From positions 1 to 41,508 of the forward strand of contig JANLHZ010000325.1 in the NCBI GenBank assembly GCA_024653775.1: a DNA stretch of 41,508 nt, in the 5' to 3' direction. Position 1 is the stretch's first letter. Every line of letters starts with the position of its first letter. The DNA is from Planctomycetota bacterium. GTDB lineage: Bacteria > Planctomycetota > UBA8742 > JACQVU01 > JANLHZ01. Below are positions 1-7,216 of the stretch, in pieces. The translations under genes were made by a program, and so were the position numbers. A model generated the notes under the pieces. That model was given only the letters and a program-made list of their open reading frames with translations. It had not been told where the DNA came from and did not search any database.

Positions 1-20
1 TGACGCGCGTCCTGACTTTA

Positions 21-74
21 GGCTCTACCCCGATTTTGTCGACGGAACCGAATGGACAAAATCGGGGTAGAGCC
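21..74. repeat. Perfect 20-bp inverted repeat (hairpin)
   Basis: Arms at 21-40 and 55-74 are exact reverse complements around a 14-nt loop (41-54). No T-run follows either arm, so a classical intrinsic terminator is not clear on either strand. It could be a bidirectional transcription end for a gene outside the window, or one copy of a palindromic dispersed repeat. The arms are certain; the role is unknown. Confidence 0.8.
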
Positions 75-104
75 GCGAATTTTATTGGTCAAACCGAAAG
101 CTCT

Positions 105-135
105 GGGGTATCGTTTACAGGTATGTAAACGCCCC
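105..135 (+). promoter_or_regulatory. Leader hairpin / operator-like dyad upstream of the 168 gene
   Basis: A 7-bp perfect dyad (CGTTTAC at 112-118, GTAAACG at 125-131, 6-nt spacer) is extended by GGGG (105-108) pairing with CCCC (132-135), with a 3-nt bulge on the 5' side. It ends 32 nt before the start codon at 168, so it could be an mRNA leader hairpin or a repressor operator. The structure is seen in the sequence; the role is inferred. Confidence 0.45.
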
Positions 136-167
136 GGTAATCGCGACAATTTGAGATTTACTGATCT

Positions 168-1268
168 ATGAACAAACAAGACGCGACTTTTTACCTAATC
201 TCGGCGGCACTTCTCATATTCGGAATCTGGTATCTCTTCGGAAGAGGCGGGGGCGAACAATCCCTCGAAACGATCCCCGAAGCGGCGTCGCCCACAATTC
301 CGGGAATCGACGCGACTCCTCGGACGAGCGATGAAATCGTCGGCGCGACCGCAGAGAACAATTTCGTCGATCCGAAAGCGCTCGTCTCGGAAGTGCTCCC
401 CGAGCTTTACTCCACGAGACCAAAGGAAGAGATCGCGGAAATCGTCGCGAATTTAGGCGATGAGAAATTCGAGAAGTTTCGCGCGGAGAGCCACGAAATC
501 CTCGTTCGCACCACGTTCCGGCATCCGAACCAGCCCTTCGAGGACTGGCAGTGGCAGGACACGATCAACCGTTACCGATGGATGGGCGAACGCGGTGTTC
601 AGGATCTCACTAACACGCTGAACGCCCCGTATTCGAGGAACGGCGGCCGCGATCAGGTCACGGAGACGGAGCGCGAACACGCCGCGTTCGTGCTGCGGGA
701 GTTGATCGACCCGCGCTCCATCGACGGCACCCTGAAGTTCCTCGAGAACAGTTACGACACGGGCGCATTCCCCCGGCAGAGGCGCAAGACCACCGAGGCG
801 ATCGCGATGATCCCGGAGTGGAAGATCGACGCGGTCCAGAAGGTCCGGATGTCGGACATGTTCAGGCGTCAGCTTACGGAAGAAACGGATCGCGACACGA
901 AAGTCCGCGCCGCGAGGGGACTCGCTAACCTCGGCTTCGAGGAAGGCTTCGTGTGGCTCGAACGGGACTTCTGGGACAACAAAAACCAGATCTGGTCCGT
1001 GTACACGCTCGAGTTCATCGCGACACTCAACAACCCGCGGTCACGGGACTTTTTCCGGCAGGTGCTTCTGGACGACGTCACACAGTATCCGCCGAATCTC
1101 GAGGAGGAGTACGACAAGGTCTGCCTGCAGTACATCCGCAATCAGGACGAACCGGAGTTCTGGCTGAACATCGTTTATGAAGTAAAGACTAACCCGCGTT
1201 TCGCCCTTGGCACGCGCGACTTGGCGCAGACGGTGTACGACAGGCTCGAGGCCGGCAGGAGAGACTGA
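168..1268 (+). CDS. Membrane-anchored HEAT-like helical-repeat protein, function unknown
   Basis: The 366-residue product starts at an ATG with only a weak ribosome-binding site. Residues about 8-25 form one hydrophobic segment, which predicts an N-terminal anchor with the rest outside the membrane. A polar, Pro/Glu-rich linker runs to about residue 70. From about residue 160 the sequence is mostly amphipathic helices (for example around EREHAAFVLREL and KVRAARGLANLG), resembling degenerate HEAT/PBS-lyase-type repeats that usually mediate protein contacts. No catalytic motif is visible. It is a single gene; the gene downstream runs convergently and a structured repeat lies between them. A scaffolding role is only a guess. 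Confidence 0.75.
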   Translation: MNKQDATFYLISAALLIFGIWYLFGRGGGEQSLETIPEAASPTIPGIDATPRTSDEIVGATAENNFVDPKALVSEVLPELYSTRPKEEIAEIVANLGDEKFEKFRAESHEILVRTTFRHPNQPFEDWQWQDTINRYRWMGERGVQDLTNTLNAPYSRNGGRDQVTETEREHAAFVLRELIDPRSIDGTLKFLENSYDTGAFPRQRRKTTEAIAMIPEWKIDAVQKVRMSDMFRRQLTEETDRDTKVRAARGLANLGFEEGFVWLERDFWDNKNQIWSVYTLEFIATLNNPRSRDFFRQVLLDDVTQYPPNLEEEYDKVCLQYIRNQDEPEFWLNIVYEVKTNPRFALGTRDLAQTVYDRLEAGRRD

Positions 1269-1276
1269 ACCAGGCC

Positions 1277-1390
1277 TTAGAAACTATCTCAAGCAAGCGA
1301 CATCGATAATTCGGAGCCGTCAAACGAGACGTTTGACGGCTTTTGCGGACATAGACGACCGCGGTCCCAGGTGCCTACGATAGTTTCTTA
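1277..1390. repeat. Structured dispersed repeat, copy A
   Basis: This 114-bp element begins TTAGAAAC and ends GTTTCTTA, giving imperfect terminal inverted repeats. Inside is a perfect 11-bp hairpin (1316-1326 / 1330-1340, loop AGA) and a second, imperfect stem (1345-1350 / 1357-1362), followed by GGTCCCAGG. A second copy lies at 34132-34244, where the first stem differs in sequence but still pairs. It fills the gap between two convergent genes, and its last three bases are the TAA stop of the minus-strand gene. A small non-autonomous mobile element, a structured terminator or an RNA are all possible. Confidence 0.7.
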
Positions 1391-2614
1391 CTGAAGCGAA
1401 AGCCACGCGCGCTGGTGCGCAGCAGCCTGGATTTGCAAGGCCACGGACGACGGAACCTCGGTATCCGACGCAATCGATTCCAGCGTTTCGACCTTCGCGG
1501 AAGTGAGCGGAGAATCGAGCACCAGCGCAGCGAGATCGCGAAGAAGCTGCGAACGCCTCGGGCGCTGGACCTGATCGATATACGAAGGAATCGTTTTGAA
1601 GTAACGGTCCTTTATCTGCTCCGGCTCGGACTTCAGAAACACGTCGACTCCCTTCTCGACGCTCGCCGCGCCTAGCGCGCGCGCAACCGTTACGATGCCT
1701 TCCCGCGACATCGTTCCCGAGGCGGAAAGAAAATACACCGCGGCCCAAAGCTGGAAATTGCGGATCGTCTTCGACTGCTCGTCGAGCCTTACGAGGTAGC
1801 GCACGTCGAAGATGCTCGACAGACGCTGGGTGTGCGCCTCCGACTGCGCGTTCGTGAACCGCGCGCGACTGACGTCTAAAAGCGACGACGCGACTTCGCC
1901 TTCCGCGAAAAATTTCAGCGCGCGAAGCCTTACCGGGTGGAAAGGGTGCAGCGTGTCCCAGTCTTCGCCGGTCTCGGGGAATTCCGCGGGAAGCTGCGGC
2001 GCGTCGCGGAGGTCCGTGAAATACGCTCCGAGGTCGTCCTTGTACTTGCCGGAAAGTCCCGTCGAGGCCTGTAGCATCGCCTTCACCGCCAGACTGTAAT
2101 CCTGGCAGAAAAGAAGCCCCGCGCGATCGGCGCTCAGAACCGCGAGCTTGCTCCAGCCGTCCGAGGAAAGTCCCGCGCGGCTTCTGTCCGGCGCGCAGCC
2201 GTGGAAGTACGCGGACGGTCCGGTGGCGAGGAGTTCCGAAAACGCGAGCGCGAATCCGACTACGAACATAAGTTCGCGGTCGCCCAAGGAGTTCAGGAGT
2301 TCGCCCGAGATCGAGACCTCCGCGTTCTTTGCTGAGCTTTCGAATGAAAGTCCTCGCGTAGGTCCGGAGGCGATGACAATCCGCGGCTTCGTCGTCAGCG
2401 CGAACACTTTCGAAAACCTCGTTCGGAGGTCTTCGATCCTTGGCGTCAGCTTCCATGAACTCTCGACCCCTGCCGAAACGCCAGGGCGGGCGGTCTCCCT
2501 CCGCGACAGAGCGGTCTCAGGCGCAAGTTCCTCCGCGAGCTTCTTTTCCTCGGGCAGGCGCACCTTGTCGAGACTCATCGAAGACGACGGCGTGTTGATT
2601 TCAGGAAATGCCAT
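1388..2614 (-). CDS. Degenerate M48 peptidase-like protein with TerB-like C-terminus
   Basis: The product has 408 residues. The ATG at 2614 is preferred over an in-frame TTG six bases upstream, because GGAG lies 9 nt before it. Residues about 101-135 follow the layout of M48 metallopeptidases, but the zinc motif HELGH is replaced by FALAF (121-125). The later E-x-x-ADR-x-G block survives only as SADRAGL (161-167), without its glutamate, and a HPFHPVRLRAL stretch (223-232) resembles the M48 THP-x-x-x-R-I-x-L motif. It should therefore be proteolytically dead. A helical segment at about 285-345 resembles TerB-like domains. No signal peptide is seen, so it is probably cytosolic. A binding or scaffolding role is inference. 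Confidence 0.65.
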   Translation of the reverse strand: MAFPEINTPSSSMSLDKVRLPEEKKLAEELAPETALSRRETARPGVSAGVESSWKLTPRIEDLRTRFSKVFALTTKPRIVIASGPTRGLSFESSAKNAEVSISGELLNSLGDRELMFVVGFALAFSELLATGPSAYFHGCAPDRSRAGLSSDGWSKLAVLSADRAGLLFCQDYSLAVKAMLQASTGLSGKYKDDLGAYFTDLRDAPQLPAEFPETGEDWDTLHPFHPVRLRALKFFAEGEVASSLLDVSRARFTNAQSEAHTQRLSSIFDVRYLVRLDEQSKTIRNFQLWAAVYFLSASGTMSREGIVTVARALGAASVEKGVDVFLKSEPEQIKDRYFKTIPSYIDQVQRPRRSQLLRDLAALVLDSPLTSAKVETLESIASDTEVPSSVALQIQAAAHQRAWLSLQ

Positions 2615-3191
2615 TCTCAACTTCTCCGTGATGACTTTGCTCCCTTGCTTGTTCTGCTGAAAGAGAGAGCATACTAAACTCAGCTCAGGATTCTAATCGA
2701 GATTATTTTCGTTTGAGCGCGATCTTGTCATGGGAATGTAATTTCCACAGCAGGAGGAATTAAGAGTTAAGAGTTAAGAATTAAGAATTTAATTTCTGAC
2801 TACTGACTACTATTCCGCAATACTTTTCGCCCCCACCCGGAAAGAAAAGGAGATATTCTCCGTGAACCTCTGCGCTACTAACACGTGACTTCTTCGCAGG
2901 AGACAAAGAAATCTTATTCTCGCAAAGGCGGCAAAGGAAATAGACAGGATTAACGAGATTGACAAGATTTTGAACTTCTCGATTTCCGGAGCGACGAATC
3001 TCGACTGTGCTTCAAAGTCGATCTTTAAAAATCTGTGTGAATCGGTGTTAATCTGTGGACAAAATATAAATCTGCGAAATCGGCGTAATCTGCGGATAGT
3101 TTTTGGTTCAGGCTGCGATCTCCGCGACTCCGCGCTAGAGAATCTTGTCTCCGGCTCGTCCGCGTCAAGAGTTAGGAGGTAGGAATCGCGG
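2615..3191. repeat. 577-bp intergenic region of decayed short repeats
   Basis: No credible gene is seen. The stretch is a mosaic of degenerate minisatellite-like units: GAATTAAGAGTTAAG-type units at about 2757-2790, CTGACTACTGACTACTA at 2798-2812, CTCGCAAAGGCGGCAAAGG-type sequence near 2920-2940, AGGATTAACGAGATTGACAAGATTTT near 2945-2972, and AATCTGYGNAATC-type units from about 3025 to 3105. The first two families recur in inverted orientation on the far side of the crotonase gene (3996-4142). Confidence 0.65.
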
Positions 3192-3995
3192 TCAGCAATT
3201 CTTGAAGTTCGGCTTTTCCTTGCTGAACTTCGCGCGCATCGCTTCGAGGAAATCTTTGGTGTCGAAAAGAATCGACTGCGCGAAACTCTCAAGTTCCCGC
3301 TGCACGGAAGGAGACGATTCAAGACCGACGTTGACGACGCGTTTCACGAGTCCAACCGCGATCGGCGAGCAAAGTTCTATCTCGCTGACGTACTCGCGCA
3401 GCGCCTCGCCAAGCTCGACCATGTTTTTCCGTCGCTTCGTTATGAGACCCCACACGCTCGCTTCGCCTATGTCGATTGTCCGTCCGGAGAAGAGCATATC
3501 CTTCGTGCGGTGCGGACCGAGGATTCGCGTCGCGCGAGAAGTGCCGCCTATGTCGGCGAGAATGCCGAGGCGGGTTTCCGGAAACGCGAACGTTGCGCTA
3601 TCCGTCGCGAAAATGAGATCGCACGCAAGCGCGAGTTCGAGGCCGAGGCCGAGGCAGAAGCCGTTCACGAGGACGATCACCGGGATTTCCGCCTGCTCGA
3701 TCTGATCGAGGGCTTCGCGCTTCTGAGAAATCCACTGGCGCATCCCGCGTTTCCATTTTTCCGGCTCCGCGAAATCCATCTGGAACTGCGCGAAGATGCC
3801 GAGGTCGACGCCCGCGGAAAAATACTCGGACGAAGACTCGATCGCAACCGCCCGTGCGGACGGATTATTCGCGGCCTCCGCGATCTTCGCGCTGATGTCG
3901 TCGAGCATTTCGAAAGTGAGCGCGTTGCGTTTATCCGGACGATCGATTGTGACGAAAACGATCGAACCTTCCTGGCGAGACCTGATGTAGCTCAT
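3192..3995 (-). CDS. Enoyl-CoA hydratase/isomerase family protein (crotonase fold)
   Basis: The 267-residue product has the usual single-domain crotonase length. An early oxyanion-hole block reads YFSAGVDLG. A second reads GLGLELALACDL, carrying the first catalytic glutamate, and is followed by FPETRLGILADIGGTSR with the second acidic position. The aspartate in LADIGG sits where dienoyl-CoA isomerases carry a catalytic Asp, so an isomerase is possible as well as a hydratase; the substrate cannot be told. It is cytosolic. The start ATG has no convincing ribosome-binding site because the upstream DNA is minisatellite repeat. No fatty-acid oxidation partners lie nearby, so this is an isolated gene. 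Confidence 0.88.
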   Translation of the reverse strand: MSYIRSRQEGSIVFVTIDRPDKRNALTFEMLDDISAKIAEAANNPSARAVAIESSSEYFSAGVDLGIFAQFQMDFAEPEKWKRGMRQWISQKREALDQIEQAEIPVIVLVNGFCLGLGLELALACDLIFATDSATFAFPETRLGILADIGGTSRATRILGPHRTKDMLFSGRTIDIGEASVWGLITKRRKNMVELGEALREYVSEIELCSPIAVGLVKRVVNVGLESSPSVQRELESFAQSILFDTKDFLEAMRAKFSKEKPNFKNC

Positions 3996-4142
3996 AGTCG
4001 GTAGTCGGTAGTCAGAAAAATGCGGAGTGCAGATTAGTAGCCGGTAGTCAGTATAATGCAGAGTTCAGAGGCCGCGTGCAGAATTCCAAATTCCTAACTC
4101 TTAACTCTTAATTCCTAACTCTTAACTCTTAACTCTTAATTC
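3996..4142. repeat. Short tandem repeats, inverted relative to those at 2757-2812
   Basis: Units of the type TAGTCGGTAGTC (3996-4045) are followed by TAACTCTTAACTCTTAATTCC units (about 4085-4142). Read on the minus strand these match the GGAATTAAGAGTTAAGAG and CTGACTACTGACTAC units on the other side of the crotonase gene, so that gene is bracketed by inverted copies. The spacing is too short and irregular for CRISPR. Confidence 0.75.
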
Positions 4143-4238
4143 CAATGGTCCTTGACCTTTCCGGCTGCGGAAACCATCCTTTTAGCAATTGATTCCCCGT
4201 CGGTTGGATCCCGTTTTCGGGACGCCTGGATACAGTAA

Positions 4239-5078
4239 ATGCCAAACGTCATAACATTGCACGTCGATGCATCGAAGTACACGCTGAACGCTGCGAGCGT
4301 CGCCTGCTCCATTGCAAGGAAGTACGGCTCCGTCCTACACGGAATCGCGTTCGTCGACGTGGACGCCATCTCTGCGGGCGAGCGCGGCGCCGGAATCGGC
4401 GCGATCGGATTTCTCGACCGCGTGGTCGACGCGAACATCGAAAAGGCGAAAGACCGCGCCGACGGAGGCCTCCGGAAGTTCCGTGAATCGTGCCAGCGCA
4501 GGATGGTGAACCACCGCGCGAGCATTATGTTCGAAGTTGCAAACGAAGGGCTTGCGAGGGAAGGCCAGACCTCCGACCTTATAATCACTGGATTCAGATC
4601 CGCGCCCTTCGTCGGAACGGTCGACGACGACACGGAGGTTCTGAGTCAGCTTCTTCGCGCGCAGACCTGCCCGATACTCGCGATTCCGAAAAACTGTACC
4701 GACGTCGAAAACGTGATCTTCTCCTACGACGGAAGCGTCAAGGCCGCGAAGGCGCTCCGAAGTTTCGCCCACAATTTCCTGCACGGTCCGAACGTCGACA
4801 TCAAAGTCAGCGTCATCACGATGAACAAGGACTCCGCTACCGCGAAACAGATTTCCGGCGCCGCGGCGAGATTCCTCGAAAGCTACGGAATCGTGCCCGA
4901 AATCCTGATTCTCGAAGGAAACGTCGCAAGCGCGCTCATCGCCCTTGCGAAGTCGAAGGCGCACCCGATGATCGTCCTCGGCACACACTCGAGAAGCGCG
5001 ATCACGGAATTCCTCTTTGGCAGCACCGCGTCGAAACTCGTCGAATCCGAAGTGTGTCCTCTTTTCTTTTACGGATGA
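4239..5078 (+). CDS. Tandem-domain universal stress protein
   Basis: The 279-residue product is about twice a single UspA domain. The N-terminal half (1-about 150) starts with the strand ITLHVDASKYTLNAA and ends with CPILAIPK. The C-terminal half starts with VIFSYDGSVKAAKAL and ends with the nucleotide-binding-like block GTHSRSAITEFLFGSTASKL, then SEVCPLFFYG. This last block keeps the G-x-x-S...G-S-[TS] spirit of the UspA ATP site. It is a cytosolic stress or signalling protein. Its TGA is 4 nt before the next gene's start, so the two are probably co-transcribed. The ATG at 4239 is the first in frame; its ribosome-binding site is weak. Confidence 0.85.
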   Translation: MPNVITLHVDASKYTLNAASVACSIARKYGSVLHGIAFVDVDAISAGERGAGIGAIGFLDRVVDANIEKAKDRADGGLRKFRESCQRRMVNHRASIMFEVANEGLAREGQTSDLIITGFRSAPFVGTVDDDTEVLSQLLRAQTCPILAIPKNCTDVENVIFSYDGSVKAAKALRSFAHNFLHGPNVDIKVSVITMNKDSATAKQISGAAARFLESYGIVPEILILEGNVASALIALAKSKAHPMIVLGTHSRSAITEFLFGSTASKLVESEVCPLFFYG

Positions 5079-5082
5079 AAAA

Positions 5083-7062
5083 ATGCACATCCACACCCCC
5101 TTTCTTCCTCGGAGCCGCGATCTTGCTATAGCGGCTTTAATTTTTGTTCTTGCGTTCTCTCTCTCTGCGCCTGCGTTTGCGGAAGACGCGTCGCCGTTCG
5201 CGGAAATGCTGGGTAGCGCGGGTCTCACCGAGGATTCCGCCCAGCTTCCGGCGAATCGCTGGCGCGGCGGCGGACCGCATTCGCTTCCGCTTTTCGACAG
5301 ACTCTGGGATGACTGGCGCCTTCTCGACCCCGAAACCGAACGCACGAGAAATGTCCTCTCCGCGGCTGGCGGGAGCTTCGGAAAACTTCTCGCGGCGGGA
5401 TCCGAAAAACTGGACGTCGCGATCGACGACGCTCGAATGGAGGAGCTTCGCGCGGAAGTCAGTCCCGCGCTACTTCCCGAGGCGATAGCAAGGATTCACG
5501 AGCGAGCGGGAACTCCTCTCTCTGGCGACGAATTCGCCGCGTTGAAAACGAGCGCTCGAAACGTTCCACTAAGCGTAAACATTATAGCGTCGGTCGTTCT
5601 GACCCGCATAAACGTCGCGCTTGATCGACTCGACGCCGCTCTCGGGGACGTCGCAAGCGACCCCGCGCGCCGACGGGCATGGTTCTACAGCGCGCTAAGA
5701 CTTGCGCTTTTCCAGGGTTTCGACGATGAAACGCTACATCTCCTGTCCGATTTCGACCTCCGACAAATGATCGAAGGCGCGGCTCTACTCGCGGATGCTA
5801 TGGACGAAGCCGCCCAGCTTATCTCGAAAGACCTCGGCGGGATGGACTTCGAGTTCGCACACGAAACCCCTTACGGCTGGATCGTCCTGAATGGCGATAA
5901 TGACGACGTTTACGACATCGAACACTATCTGCTCATCGTCGATACGGGCGGAAACGACAACTACGGGTCCGGAGCAACCACCGAGCATTTCGACTGCCCC
6001 GTTTCGCTTCTTATCGACAAAGCCGGGAACGACGTGTACAGCGTCGAGAAGGGCGGCGCATTCGGCGTCGGGTTCCTCGGATACGGAATGCTCGCGGACC
6101 TCGCGGGCGACGATTCCTACTACTGCGAAGAGAACGGAATCTCCGCCGCCGGCGCGGGAGTAGGGATGCTCGTCGATTACGAAGGCCAAGACAGCTACAA
6201 AAGCCGAAGACTGACGCAGGGAGCGGCTGCTCTTGGCGTCAGCGTTCTCTACGACGGCGCGGGCGACGACAACTACTGGACCGTCTGCCAAGGGCAAGGC
6301 TACGGCGCCGTCAAAGGCTGCGGCGTTCTTGTGGACACTGGCGGAAACGACACCTATATTGCGGACGACGAAACCGTCATTTATCCATCGGCTCAAACCG
6401 CGGAACACAATGCGAGCATGTCTCAGGGAGCTGGATTCGGAAGGCGCGGAAACGCGGAAAACAGCCTTGCCGGCGGCTGCGGAATCCTCATTGACACAGC
6501 CGGCGACGACACTTACTCCTCTGGACTTTTCGCCCAAGGCGTGGCATACTGGTACGCCATAGGAATGCTGATCGACCTTGAAGGAAACGACACGCACAAG
6601 GGAGTCTGGTACGTTTGCGGATCGACCGCGCACTACGCTATCGCTTCCCTCCGCGACGAATCCGGCGACGACAGCTACACTTCGACGATGAACCAGTCGA
6701 TCGGCGCGGCCCACGATTACTCGCTGACGCTTTTCCGCGATCTCGCGGGGAACGACCGGTACAACGGTACGGGAAATGCGATCGGTCTCGCGCTATGGAA
6801 CAGCGTCGCAATCTTCCGCGACGACGAAGGCGACGACAAGTACGAAACTCGTAGCGGTCTCGGACTTTCCGGAGCTCATCGTCCCGAACACCTCAACCTC
6901 GGAATCTTCTATGATGGAGCCGGGACGGACGTCTACCCCGCGCGCTATTCAGACGCGAAACCGGGCGAAATCTGGGTCCGACCTCTAGCGGAAAATCACC
7001 CGCAAGGCATCGGAGTAGGTCGCGACGTCGGGAATCCGGAAGAAACAAGTGAAGGCGAATAA
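5083..7062 (+). CDS. Secreted repeat protein with 12 D-x-x-G-[ND]-D-x-Y units, probable beta-solenoid
   Basis: The start chosen is the ATG at 5083, which gives a good signal peptide (charged N-terminus, hydrophobic core, SAPAFA/ED cleavage near residue 34) in a 659-residue protein. Residues 35-280 are mainly helical with no recognised motif. From about 286 to 618 there are twelve units built on hydrophobic-D-x-x-G-[NDQT]-D-x-[YH] (near 286, 311, 338, 364, 390, 417, 470, 497, 524, 552, 579 and 610), separated by Gly-rich stretches such as GVGFLGYGML. The motif resembles RTX nonapeptides (GGxGxDx-hydrophobic) but has longer spacing, suggesting a beta-solenoid that may bind Ca2+. Export to periplasm or outside is likely. 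Function is unknown. Confidence 0.8.
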   Translation: MHIHTPFLPRSRDLAIAALIFVLAFSLSAPAFAEDASPFAEMLGSAGLTEDSAQLPANRWRGGGPHSLPLFDRLWDDWRLLDPETERTRNVLSAAGGSFGKLLAAGSEKLDVAIDDARMEELRAEVSPALLPEAIARIHERAGTPLSGDEFAALKTSARNVPLSVNIIASVVLTRINVALDRLDAALGDVASDPARRRAWFYSALRLALFQGFDDETLHLLSDFDLRQMIEGAALLADAMDEAAQLISKDLGGMDFEFAHETPYGWIVLNGDNDDVYDIEHYLLIVDTGGNDNYGSGATTEHFDCPVSLLIDKAGNDVYSVEKGGAFGVGFLGYGMLADLAGDDSYYCEENGISAAGAGVGMLVDYEGQDSYKSRRLTQGAAALGVSVLYDGAGDDNYWTVCQGQGYGAVKGCGVLVDTGGNDTYIADDETVIYPSAQTAEHNASMSQGAGFGRRGNAENSLAGGCGILIDTAGDDTYSSGLFAQGVAYWYAIGMLIDLEGNDTHKGVWYVCGSTAHYAIASLRDESGDDSYTSTMNQSIGAAHDYSLTLFRDLAGNDRYNGTGNAIGLALWNSVAIFRDDEGDDKYETRSGLGLSGAHRPEHLNLGIFYDGAGTDVYPARYSDAKPGEIWVRPLAENHPQGIGVGRDVGNPEETSEGE

Positions 7063-7064
7063 AG

Positions 7065-7097
7065 ACGTGCCGGTCACTTTCGAAGTGCCCGGCACGT
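7065..7097. terminator. Strong hairpin between convergent genes
   Basis: ACGTGCCGG (7065-7073) pairs perfectly with CCGGCACGT (7089-7097). CACTT/AAGTG pair inside it with one T-C mismatch and a TCG loop, giving a stem of about 14 bp three bases after the TAA at 7062. No U-run follows, so a terminator role rests on position and stem strength. Confidence 0.5.
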
Positions 7098-7138
7098 GGA
7101 GATCGCGCGCGAGTGAAGGTGAATGCAGCCGGGCGCTC

Positions 7139-7188
7139 GTAGTGTGCCCGTAAGGGCATACAAAGATAACGCCTGACGGCGTCACTAC
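7139..7188. repeat. Three-way-junction palindromic element
   Basis: An outer stem GTAGTG (7139-7144) / CACTAC (7183-7188) encloses two perfect hairpins: GCCC-gtaa-GGGC (7146-7157) and ACGCC-tgac-GGCGT (7169-7182). The 50-bp unit lies between two convergent genes. The fold is regular enough to suggest a REP-like element or structured RNA. It has no anticodon-type arm or CCA-stem geometry, so it is not a tRNA. Confidence 0.55.
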
Positions 7189-7216
7189 AAACTCGCCGCG
7201 TTCGAGGATGTCCGTT

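Noticed and set aside
1320-2456. 378-codon minus-strand frame overlapping the M48-like gene
   Set aside because: Arg-rich composition typical of a shifted frame; the other frame shows family motifs and a ribosome-binding site.
3996-4142. CRISPR array
   Set aside because: Units are 7-15 bp with no unique spacers of regular length and no cas genes.
4335-5345. 336-codon minus-strand frame opposite the stress-protein gene
   Set aside because: Shadow of the Usp and the secreted repeat-protein genes, no motif or start signal.
7139-7188. tRNA-like cloverleaf
   Set aside because: Only 50 bp with two small hairpins; no anticodon arm, T-loop or acceptor stem.
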